NCBI RefSeq assembly: GCF_001307295.1
Contig: NZ_CP012700.1
Span: 1,429,001 to 1,493,000, forward strand
Length of the DNA: 64,000 bases
Source: Sphingopyxis macrogoltabida
GTDB taxonomy: Bacteria > Pseudomonadota > Alphaproteobacteria > Sphingomonadales > Sphingomonadaceae
Reading direction: 5' to 3'
Positions 35,563-43,220 of this stretch are shown here, one piece after another. The number at the start of each line of letters is the position of its first letter. The first letter of the stretch is position 1. Under the pieces are notes generated by a model. It was not told the origin of the DNA. It did not search any database and saw nothing but the letters and a program-made list of their open reading frames with translations. The position numbers were made by a program, and so were the translations under genes.

Positions 35563-37017
35563 ATGGCCACCGCAATCAAGCAGGATATCGCCGGCGAGAC
35601 CGCGCGAATGCACGAAGTGCTCGCGGCGCAGAAAGCCAGCTTCACCGCGGCGATGCCCGAAAGCCTCGCGGTCAGGCGCGACCGTATCGACCGCGCGATC
35701 GCGCTGCTCGTCGACAATGCCGAGGATTTCGCCAAGGCGGTGAGCGAGGATTTCGGCCATCGCAGCCGCGAACAGACGCTGATGACCGATATCATGCCGT
35801 CGGTCAGCGCGCTCAAGCATGCCAAAAAGCATATGGCGGCCTGGTCGAAAGGCGAGAAGCGGAGGCCGACCTTTCCGCTCGGCCTGCTCGGCGCGAAGGC
35901 CGAGGTCGTCTATCAGCCCAAGGGCGTCGTTGGCGTCGTGGCGCCGTGGAATTTCCCCGTCGGCATGGTCTTCGTGCCGATGGCGGGCATCCTTGCCGCC
36001 GGTAACCGCGCGATGGTCAAGCCGAGCGAGTTCACCGAAAATGTCTCGGCGCTGATGGCGCGGCTGGTCCCCGATTATTTCGACGAGAGCGAAATGGCGG
36101 TGTTCACCGGCGATGCCGACGTCGGCATCGCTTTCTCGAAGCTCGCCTTCGACCATATGATCTTCACCGGCGCGACCAGCGTCGGGCGCCATATCATGCG
36201 CGCCGCGGCCGATAACCTCGTTCCCGTGACGCTCGAGCTGGGCGGCAAGTCGCCGACCTTCATCGGGCGCAGCGCGAACAAGGACCTCGTCGGCCAGCGC
36301 GTCGCACTCGGCAAGATGATGAACGCCGGCCAGATCTGCCTCGCGCCCGACTATCTGCTTGTCGCCGAGGATCAGGAAGGCGCGGTGATCGACAGCGTGA
36401 CGAAAGGCGCCGCGGCGCTCTATCCGACCCTGCTCGCCAACGACGATTACACGTCGGTCGTCAACACGCGCAATTACGACCGCCTGCAATCCTATCTGAC
36501 CGACGCGCGCGACAAGGGCGCCGAGGTGATCGAGGTCAATCCCGGCGGGGAGGATTTCGCGAGCTCGAACGGCCACAAGATGCCGCTCCATATCGTGCGC
36601 AATCCGACCGACGACATGAAGGTGATGCAGGAGGAAATCTTCGGTCCGATCCTGCCGGTGAAGACGTACAAGACGATCGACGATGCGATCGACTATGTGA
36701 ACGCCAACGACCGCCCGCTCGGCCTTTATTATTTCGGGCAGGACAAGAGCGAAGAGGACCGCGTGCTGACGCGGACGATCTCGGGCGGGGTGACGGTCAA
36801 CGACGTGCTGTTCCACAATGCGATGGAGGATCTGCCCTTCGGCGGCGTCGGGCCGTCGGGCATGGGCAATTATCACGGGGTCGACGGTTTCCGCACCTTC
36901 AGCCACGCGCGCGCCGTCTATCGCCAGCCGAAACTCGACGTCGCCGGGCTTGCGGGCTTCAAGCCGCCTTATGGCAAGGCGACGGCGAAGACGCTGGCGA
37001 AAGAACTGAAGAAGTAG
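35563..37017 (+). CDS. Coniferyl aldehyde dehydrogenase
   Basis: A 484-residue aldehyde dehydrogenase of the coniferyl aldehyde dehydrogenase group. PWNFPVGMVFVPMAGILAAGNRA, the catalytic glutamate in TLELGGKSPTFIG and the catalytic cysteine in NAGQICLAPDYLLV (IC variant) are present; the C-terminal PFGGVGPSGMGNYHG is typical. It oxidises aromatic or medium-chain aldehydes to acids. The ATG at 35563 is preceded by GGGGAGA. Divergent from the thiolase; the convergent permease stop is 1 bp away. Confidence 0.88.
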   Translation: MATAIKQDIAGETARMHEVLAAQKASFTAAMPESLAVRRDRIDRAIALLVDNAEDFAKAVSEDFGHRSREQTLMTDIMPSVSALKHAKKHMAAWSKGEKRRPTFPLGLLGAKAEVVYQPKGVVGVVAPWNFPVGMVFVPMAGILAAGNRAMVKPSEFTENVSALMARLVPDYFDESEMAVFTGDADVGIAFSKLAFDHMIFTGATSVGRHIMRAAADNLVPVTLELGGKSPTFIGRSANKDLVGQRVALGKMMNAGQICLAPDYLLVAEDQEGAVIDSVTKGAAALYPTLLANDDYTSVVNTRNYDRLQSYLTDARDKGAEVIEVNPGGEDFASSNGHKMPLHIVRNPTDDMKVMQEEIFGPILPVKTYKTIDDAIDYVNANDRPLGLYYFGQDKSEEDRVLTRTISGGVTVNDVLFHNAMEDLPFGGVGPSGMGNYHGVDGFRTFSHARAVYRQPKLDVAGLAGFKPPYGKATAKTLAKELKK

Positions 37018-37018
37018 C

Positions 37019-38122
37019 TCAGTCCTTCCCGGCGATCTTGATGTCCTTACCGAGTAGCGTCTTCACATAGACACGCTGGACGAGGACATAGACGACGACG
37101 GTCAGCGGCGCGGCGAGCAATACGCCGAGGAAGCCGAACAATATGCCCGCGGCGACGACCGCGAACAGTAGCACCGCGGGCGGCACGTCGACCGCCTGTT
37201 TCTGGATCATCGGTTGCAGGAAATTGCCCTGCAATTGCTGGATCGCGAGGAACAGGATCAGCGTCCACAGCGCGGTCGCGGGCGAGACGGTGAAGGCGAG
37301 CAGCACGGCGGGGATGCCGGCAATGATCGGGCCGATCATCGGAATCACGTCGAGCAGCCCGGCGATCAGGCCGAGCCCGCCCGCCGCGGGGACGCCGAGC
37401 GCGGCCAGCCCCGCCCAGGTGAGCGCCGCGACCACGAGCGAGGAGACCGCCTGACCGACCATCCAGCCCTTGAGACCGCGGCCGGCATCGTCGAGTGCGA
37501 GCGCGGCGGTTTCCTCGGCCTTTGCCGGCATCATCAGCAACAGCCCGCGCCGATATGTCGCAGGGTCGCTGGCGAGGAAGATCGCGGCGACGAGAACAAG
37601 GACGAAATCGGCGATGCCGCTGCCCGCAGCGAGCGCATAGCCGCCTGCCTCCGACAATAGGCGCGAAATATCGTCGCTGCCGACTGCGGCGAGTTCGCGC
37701 ACCCGCTGGCCGAGTCCGTAGCGGTCGAGAAAGGCTTCGAGGCCTGCCAGCGCCTGCGGAATCCGGCGCTGGATGGTGTCGATCTCGTTCGCGAGCTGCG
37801 AACCGAACAGCATGAAGGCGCCCGCGAAGATCGCGATGATCCCCGCGACCGACAGGGCGAGCGCGATGCCGCGTTCGATCCGCGTCCGGCGGCACAGCCA
37901 GCTCGCGATCGCATCGAACACCGCGCCGAGCACGATGGCGGCAAAGACCAGCATGAAAAAGCGGGTCAGCGTGACCGTGAGCCACGCCACCGCAACAATC
38001 GCAATAACGATCACCGCCGCTCCGGCGATCCGGCCGGGCCCGAAGGCAGGCGCAGGTTCGGCCTTCGCACGCGATCGGGCGGCGGCGGGAGCGGGGGCGG
38101 AAGCCTTGGTCTTTTCGGTCAT
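37019..38122 (-). CDS. AI-2E family transporter (PerM-like permease)
   Basis: A 367-residue inner-membrane protein with about seven to eight hydrophobic segments in the AI-2E/PerM arrangement (LTRFFMLVFAAIVLGAVFDAIASWL, ALALSVAGIIAIFAGAFMLFG, then GLIAGLLDVIPMIGPIIAGIPAVLLAF and the conserved QLQGNFLQPMI). Some relatives export autoinducer-2; most are uncharacterised or ion antiporters. An extended Ala/Lys-rich N-terminal cytoplasmic tail (about 1-28) precedes the first segment. It is the last core gene before the tRNA-Leu break. Confidence 0.88.
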   Translation of the reverse strand: MTEKTKASAPAPAAARSRAKAEPAPAFGPGRIAGAAVIVIAIVAVAWLTVTLTRFFMLVFAAIVLGAVFDAIASWLCRRTRIERGIALALSVAGIIAIFAGAFMLFGSQLANEIDTIQRRIPQALAGLEAFLDRYGLGQRVRELAAVGSDDISRLLSEAGGYALAAGSGIADFVLVLVAAIFLASDPATYRRGLLLMMPAKAEETAALALDDAGRGLKGWMVGQAVSSLVVAALTWAGLAALGVPAAGGLGLIAGLLDVIPMIGPIIAGIPAVLLAFTVSPATALWTLILFLAIQQLQGNFLQPMIQKQAVDVPPAVLLFAVVAAGILFGFLGVLLAAPLTVVVYVLVQRVYVKTLLGKDIKIAGKD

Positions 38123-38237
38123 ATGCCCGTCTTATGCACGAAGCCGCTTATCCACTAGACTAAAACCACCTTTATGTGGCAACGGCTCCCCGCATCGGCG
38201 TCGGCGGGAATCATATTCAGCCTTCGACCGTCCACGG

Positions 38238-38277
38238 GCCCCTGTGGTGAAATTGGTAGACGCGCTCGACTCAAAAT
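38238..38277 (+). pseudogene. tRNA-Leu(CAA) 5' half, cut in the anticodon loop
   Basis: GCCCCTGTGGTGAAATTGGT followed by AGACGCGCTCGA and the loop CTCAAAA is a perfect tRNA-Leu 5' half (acceptor, D arm, 5' anticodon stem) with anticodon CAA at 38272-38274. After 38277 the expected TCGAG strand is replaced by TTGCG and no tRNA 3' half follows; instead the integrase begins. A matching 3' half (expected acceptor end CAGGGGC) is not seen in the rest of the window. Confidence 0.8.
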
Positions 38278-38388
38278 TGCGTTTAGCCTAAAAAAGTAAG
38301 CCAAAAACCGCGGAAAAACAATAGTTTGAGCAAGGACGAGGCCTCCAAAAAGACTTACACATGTCTTACACATTTTGGAGTTCTCGCA

Positions 38389-39675
38389 ATGCCAAAAGAA
38401 AGCCATCTGCTGATGGATGGGGCGCTGCACGTCTATCGGCGTGAGAACAGCCGCTACTGGCAATGCTCGACCTATCTTGGCAGCCGGAACCACCGGCAGA
38501 CGACTAAGGAGGTCAGCCTTGCTGCCGCCAAGGATTTCGCGCGTGACTGGTATATGGAGCGTTGCGTCGAGGATCGGCACCGCCGACGCGGTGGTGGCGC
38601 CTTGCTGGACGGCACCGTCCAGCCACCGATCGCCAGAACCGGCGCGCCGACCGATGGTCGGCGTCGGCGAACGCCAACTGGCCCCAGTTTCAAGGACGCC
38701 GCAGATGCTTTCACCAGCGAGTTCGAGATAATCACGCTGGGCGAACGCAACGCGGCATATGTGGCATCTAAGTCAGATCACATTCGCGTTCACCTGTTAC
38801 CCTTCTTTGGCGACACCGCGCTTGAGGACATAACGGCGGGCAAAGTGCAGGAGTATCGGGCGCACCGTCAGACATCGCGGGTCGATCCCAAAACTGGCAA
38901 GCCGAAGAAGCCTGCCCGCGCGACCTTGCACGGTGAGATCGTCACGCTTCGTCAGGTGTTGAAGACCGCCAATCGCAAAGGCTGGATTGCGGCAATCCCG
39001 GATATGTCCGCGCCCTACAAGACGTCCGGCAAGGTGGAGCATCGCGCGTGGTTTTCGCCCGCGGAATATAAGATGCTTTATGAGGCCACACGCGAGCGGG
39101 CGAAGAACCCGCCCAAGCCGCGCTGGCGTGAAGTCTGCGAGACCTTCCACGATTATGTTCTGTTCATGGGCAACACCGGGCTTCGGCCCGACGAGTCCGC
39201 GCGGCTTGAGCTGCGGGACGTCAAGATTGTGAAAGACGAATCGACGGGCGAACGCATCCTGGAGATCGAGGTGCGCGGCAAGCGCGGAGTCGGTTTTTGC
39301 AAGTCGATGCCCGGCGCGATCCTGCCCTTCGAGCGCGTGCGCAAACGCAAGCAGCTCAAACCGACCGATCGGATATTCGGGAAGTCGCCGCGCGAGTTGA
39401 TGAACACGGTCCTCGACGAGCTGAATCTGAAGTTCGACCGCGATGGCCACATCCGCACCTGCTACAGCTTGCGGCATACCTATATCTGCCTGCGATTGCT
39501 CGAAGGGGCGGACATTTATCAGGTCGCCAAGAACTGCCGCACCAGTGTCGAGATGATCGAGAAATTTTACGGGCGGCATTTGAAGAACAACATCGATGCT
39601 TCCGCCGTCAATGTTCGCAAGGCTAAACCACCGAAAATCGCCGCCGGAAAGAAGGTCGCGATGCCAACAACATAA
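38389..39675 (+). CDS. Tyrosine integrase of the tRNA-Leu island
   Basis: A 428-residue phage-type tyrosine recombinase. The catalytic domain shows Arg in FMGNTGLRPDESARLELRD, the HxxR box (CYSLRHTYICLRLLEGADIYQVAKNC, with the Arg-His order of this box) and the nucleophile Tyr in EMIEKFYGRH. The N-terminal half (about 1-200) is the SAM-like core-binding part. ATG 38389 follows GGAG by 8 bases; a TTG at 38326 would extend it. Lying directly downstream of the cut tRNA, it is almost certainly the integrase that used that site. Confidence 0.92.
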   Translation: MPKESHLLMDGALHVYRRENSRYWQCSTYLGSRNHRQTTKEVSLAAAKDFARDWYMERCVEDRHRRRGGGALLDGTVQPPIARTGAPTDGRRRRTPTGPSFKDAADAFTSEFEIITLGERNAAYVASKSDHIRVHLLPFFGDTALEDITAGKVQEYRAHRQTSRVDPKTGKPKKPARATLHGEIVTLRQVLKTANRKGWIAAIPDMSAPYKTSGKVEHRAWFSPAEYKMLYEATRERAKNPPKPRWREVCETFHDYVLFMGNTGLRPDESARLELRDVKIVKDESTGERILEIEVRGKRGVGFCKSMPGAILPFERVRKRKQLKPTDRIFGKSPRELMNTVLDELNLKFDRDGHIRTCYSLRHTYICLRLLEGADIYQVAKNCRTSVEMIEKFYGRHLKNNIDASAVNVRKAKPPKIAAGKKVAMPTT

Positions 39676-39736
39676 GCCAACTTGCTGATGTTTGCCGTTG
39701 CGTGTTCCGGCGGCGGCGCTATAGGCGTCTCGCAAC

Positions 39737-39821
39737 GCGGGCGTGGTGGAATTGGTAGACGCGCGGGATTCAAAATCCCGTTCCGCAAGGAGTGTGGGTT
39801 CGATTCCCACCGCCCGCACCA
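39737..39821 (+). tRNA. tRNA-Leu(CAA), complete
   Basis: An 85-nt tRNA with acceptor GCGGGCG/CGCCCGC, D arm TGGTGGAATTGGTAGA, anticodon stem CGGGA/TCCCG with loop TTCAAAA (anticodon CAA), long leucine-type variable arm, T arm GTGGGTTCGATTCCCAC and encoded CCA. It is not the missing 3' half of the cut tRNA at 38238: the acceptor stems differ. It therefore gives an intact Leu(CAA) right next to the insertion. Confidence 0.95.
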
Positions 39822-40179
39822 TCTTCTTTAGTATGATCCAATACCTCGCCGCACGGTGGGGTGGATCATGCCAAAGCGAGCCATAGTGGACCAAACGGGC
39901 TACGGCTCGCTTCCGCGAAATGACAGAAAACCGTCTGTCATGGTGGCTGTAGGTATCCCGGACGGGATTTGGCCATCGCCGCAAACAACGAAAATAGCCT
40001 TTAGCGGCAATTTTGCCCTGCTTTGCAGTCGCCAAGTGTGTAGGAAGAGCGATCAGGCCGAGCGTGCTTGCCTTCAAGCACCCTGGCCAACAAAAGCAGG
40101 GGTGTATTTGTTAACATGCTGAGAATGTCATTTTTCACTCTGCTGCTTTGCTGCTCTATACTCTAAGGGCAGATTCCGC
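39822..40179. other. Intergenic region between tRNA-Leu and the defence operon
   Basis: About 360 bp without a supportable gene. It contains small hairpins (TGACAG / CTGTCA at 39921-39940 and ATCCCG / CGGGAT at 39955-39968) and, next to the helicase gene, a possible promoter: TATACT at 40157-40162 with a weak TTTCAC -35 around 40133. GGGCAG lies before the ATG at 40180. Confidence 0.5.
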
Positions 40180-43038
40180 ATGTTGACTGACTATCATTCT
40201 AAGTATCTCGCTAGCGATCTAGTCAGGCGTAGGTCGTCAGATAGCAGCGACAAGCTTGCCGTTGCCGTCGCTGGCGCGCAGGTCGACATGAACCCCCATC
40301 AAATTGATGCGGCGCTTTTTGCTTTCGCCTCACCGTTGTCAAAAGGAGCATTGCTCGCCGATGAAGTCGGCCTAGGAAAGACTATCGAGGCGGGCTTGGT
40401 CATCTCTCAGCGTTGGGCCGAGGGCAATCGACGGGTTTTGATAATCGCCCCCTCCAATCTGCGTAAGCAATGGTATCAGGAATTGAACGAAAAGTTCTTC
40501 ATTCCCTGCACAATACTTGAATCAAAATCCTACAATGCAGCCACAAAGGCGGGGGATTTCAGACCCTTTGACGTTAGCGGCAGCGTGGTGATCTGCTCAT
40601 ACCAATTTGCCCGCAACAAAGCCGCCGACGTGCATTCCACGCCTTGGGATCTGGTCGTAATCGACGAAGCCCATCGGCTGCGGAATGTCTATAAGCCGTC
40701 GAACGTGATCGCCAACACATTGAAAATTGCTCTTGCCGAGCGCCATAAGCTGTTGCTGACGGCAACGCCTCTGCAGAACTCGCTTCTTGAGTTGTTCGGA
40801 TTGGTCAGCTTCATTGATGAGCATACGTTTGGCGACTTGAAGAGCTTTCGTGAGCAATTCGCTAATCTGTCGCAGGAACGCACCTTTGAGATTCTGCGCG
40901 AACGCCTGAAACCGGTTTGCCACCGAACCCTTCGTCGGCAGGTTACGGCCTATGTTCCCTACACCAAGCGCCATGCGATTTTGGAAGAGTTTAGCCCGGA
41001 CGAGGCGGAAGATCGACTCTACAATCTCGTGACGGAGTATTTGCAGCGCGAGAATCTCCAGGCGCTGCCTGCTAGCCAACGATCCTTGATGACGCTCGTT
41101 CTCCGCAAGCTGCTTGCTTCATCCACTTTCGCGATTGCTGGAGCGTTGGAGTCGATTTCCAACCGGCTACAGAAGCGGCTCGATCAGGCCCGTCCGTCAC
41201 AGTCACTCGCCGATGAACTCGACGAGGACTATGAAACCCTCGCCGAGACGGCCGAGGAATGGGCCGACGACGATGTCAAGCCGTTGACCCAGGCGGATCA
41301 GCGCGCCCTCGAAATCGAAATTGCCGAGCTGCGCGATTTTGCTGCTCTTGCGGCTTCGATCGAGCAAAACGCGAAGGGAAAGGCGCTCTTGAAGGCGCTT
41401 GAGGTTGGTTTTGCCAAGGCGTGCGAATTGGGCGCCGATGAAAAGGCGATCATTTTCACCGAATCGCGCCGGACCCAATCCTATTTGTTGCGGGTGCTAG
41501 CCGACAGCGCATTTGCCGACCGCATAGTTCTGTTCAACGGCACCAACACGGATGACGAGTCCAAGGCGATTTACCGTGAATGGCTGTCCCGCCACGAGGG
41601 TTCGGACCGCGTCACGGGGTCGAGAACCGCCGATATGCGCTCCGCCCTGGTTGATTATTTCCGCGAGCAGGGCCGGATCATGATCGCCACCGAGGCCGGT
41701 GCCGAAGGCATCAATCTCCAGTTCTGTTCGATGGTCGTGAACTATGACCTACCTTGGAATCCGCAGCGTATCGAGCAGCGCATCGGGCGCTGCCATCGAT
41801 ACGGCCAGAAGCACGATGTCGTCGTCGTCAATTTCCTCAATCGAAAAAATGAAGCCGACCAGCGCGTCTATCAATTGCTTTCCGAGAAATTCGAGCTGTT
41901 CGAGGGCGTGTTCGGCGCGAGCGATGAAGTGCTAGGGGCTATCGAATCGGGCGTCGATTTCGAGAAGCGGATTGCCGGTATCTACCAGCAGTGCCGCCAG
42001 ACCAACGAGATCAAGTCTGCTTTCGACGAACTCCAGCTCGAACTCACCCTTGAGATCAATGAGGCGATGACCCACGCGCGGCGAAAGCTGCTGGAAAATT
42101 TCGATGACGAGGTGCGCGAGAAGCTCAAGATCCGCAATGCCGACACGAATTTACACCTCAGCCAGTTTGAGCGGCAGTTGATGAAATTGGCGGAGCACGA
42201 GCTGGACGGTGATGCTGACTTCATCGACTCATCATCGTTCCGGCTCAATGCCGTTCCGCATTGGCTTTCGGGCGAGGGCGTTCCCATCGGCCTATATGAA
42301 TTACCGCGCCGCACCGGCGACGCGCATCTGTTCCGCGTCAATCATCCGCTCGGTCAGGCCATCGTTGCTCGCGCGCAAGCGCGCGACCTGCCCGTCGCTG
42401 AGATCGCTTTCGATTATTCAGGGCATGAAGGTCGCATTTCCCAAATCGAACTTCTGAAAGGTCAATCGGGCTGGCTCGCGGCGTCGATGCTGTCGGTCGA
42501 GGCGTTGGGACAGAGCGAGGATCATCTGTTGCTCGCCGGAAAGACCGACGACGGCGCAACACTTAGCGCCGAGGCGACTTCCCGGATGATGACAATCGCC
42601 GGCGGCGTCACCGGATCGGCAACCCAGCCCGATGCAGTTGCAGCCGCACTTGGGCAATCGCTGGCCGAACAGCAGGCGCACATCCGGCGCGACATATCCG
42701 AGCGCAATGCCCGATTCTTCGAGATTGAGGCGAACAAGCTCGACGGATGGGCGGACGATTTGAAAGTCGGCCTGGAGCGCGAGCTGAAAGAGCTCGACCG
42801 CCAGATCAAGGAAGCTCGTCGTGCCGCGACCCTCGCACAGACGCTTGAGGACAAGTTGGCGGGTCAGAAAGCAGTCAAGGCGCTCGAAACCGAACGCTCG
42901 AACAAGCGCCGCTCGCTGTTCGACGCGCAGGACAAGATCGACGAGCAGCGGGCGGCGCTGATCGCCCAGATCGAAGGCAAATTGGAACAGAGCGCCGAGA
43001 CCAGGCCACTTTTTACGATCCGATGGAGGGTGCAGTGA
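40180..43038 (+). CDS. SNF2-family helicase of the six-gene defence operon
   Basis: A 952-residue SF2 helicase. Motif I is DEVGLGKTIEAGL (about 61-73), motif II DEAH (162-165), motif III TATPLQN, and the C-lobe has GAEGINLQF and QRIGRCHRYGQ (about 530), the RHRxGQ-like signature of SNF2/Rad54-type ATPases. The last 200 residues are charged and coiled-coil-like (ERELKELDRQIKEARRAATLAQ). It probably translocates on or remodels double-stranded DNA. It opens a run of genes that overlap or nearly touch, so it is likely a subunit of the same system. No nuclease motif was recognised in it. Confidence 0.9.
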   Translation: MLTDYHSKYLASDLVRRRSSDSSDKLAVAVAGAQVDMNPHQIDAALFAFASPLSKGALLADEVGLGKTIEAGLVISQRWAEGNRRVLIIAPSNLRKQWYQELNEKFFIPCTILESKSYNAATKAGDFRPFDVSGSVVICSYQFARNKAADVHSTPWDLVVIDEAHRLRNVYKPSNVIANTLKIALAERHKLLLTATPLQNSLLELFGLVSFIDEHTFGDLKSFREQFANLSQERTFEILRERLKPVCHRTLRRQVTAYVPYTKRHAILEEFSPDEAEDRLYNLVTEYLQRENLQALPASQRSLMTLVLRKLLASSTFAIAGALESISNRLQKRLDQARPSQSLADELDEDYETLAETAEEWADDDVKPLTQADQRALEIEIAELRDFAALAASIEQNAKGKALLKALEVGFAKACELGADEKAIIFTESRRTQSYLLRVLADSAFADRIVLFNGTNTDDESKAIYREWLSRHEGSDRVTGSRTADMRSALVDYFREQGRIMIATEAGAEGINLQFCSMVVNYDLPWNPQRIEQRIGRCHRYGQKHDVVVVNFLNRKNEADQRVYQLLSEKFELFEGVFGASDEVLGAIESGVDFEKRIAGIYQQCRQTNEIKSAFDELQLELTLEINEAMTHARRKLLENFDDEVREKLKIRNADTNLHLSQFERQLMKLAEHELDGDADFIDSSSFRLNAVPHWLSGEGVPIGLYELPRRTGDAHLFRVNHPLGQAIVARAQARDLPVAEIAFDYSGHEGRISQIELLKGQSGWLAASMLSVEALGQSEDHLLLAGKTDDGATLSAEATSRMMTIAGGVTGSATQPDAVAAALGQSLAEQQAHIRRDISERNARFFEIEANKLDGWADDLKVGLERELKELDRQIKEARRAATLAQTLEDKLAGQKAVKALETERSNKRRSLFDAQDKIDEQRAALIAQIEGKLEQSAETRPLFTIRWRVQ

Positions 43039-43220
43039 GCGACGAAGTATCCCCATCGGCCAAGCTGGCCGCAGCGGCAGTGGACCGGCTGATCGCCTCC
43101 GGGTTGATGCGCGCTGACAAGCGCGATGCGCTGATCGTCAAAATTGCCGCTGGCACGATGTCCGGCGCCGATTGGAAACTGGAAGTCGACCTCGCAACTT
43201 CGAAGGGGGCCAGCCAGTGA
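43035..43220 (+). CDS. 61-residue protein between helicase and ATPase
   Basis: Starts at GTG 43035 (VSDEVSPSAKLAAAAVDRL), chosen because GGAGGG lies 5-6 bases upstream and the GTG overlaps the helicase stop (GTGA). An ATG at 43023 in the same frame is possible. The protein is mostly helical and charged with no known domain. Its stop overlaps the GTG start of the ATPase (GTGA), so it is translationally tied to both neighbours; a small adaptor or regulatory subunit is a fair guess. Confidence 0.75.
   Translation: MSDEVSPSAKLAAAAVDRLIASGLMRADKRDALIVKIAAGTMSGADWKLEVDLATSKGASQ

Noticed and set aside
38238..39821. Idea that the two tRNA-Leu pieces are one gene split by an insertion or intron
   Set aside because: The acceptor stems do not pair (GCCCCTG with CGCCCGC), and the second copy is complete by itself.
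40180..43038. Assignment of the SNF2 helicase to DISARM (DrmD)
   Set aside because: DrmA, DrmB and DrmC companions are absent and the neighbours are SMC, AIPR and type III Mod/Res.
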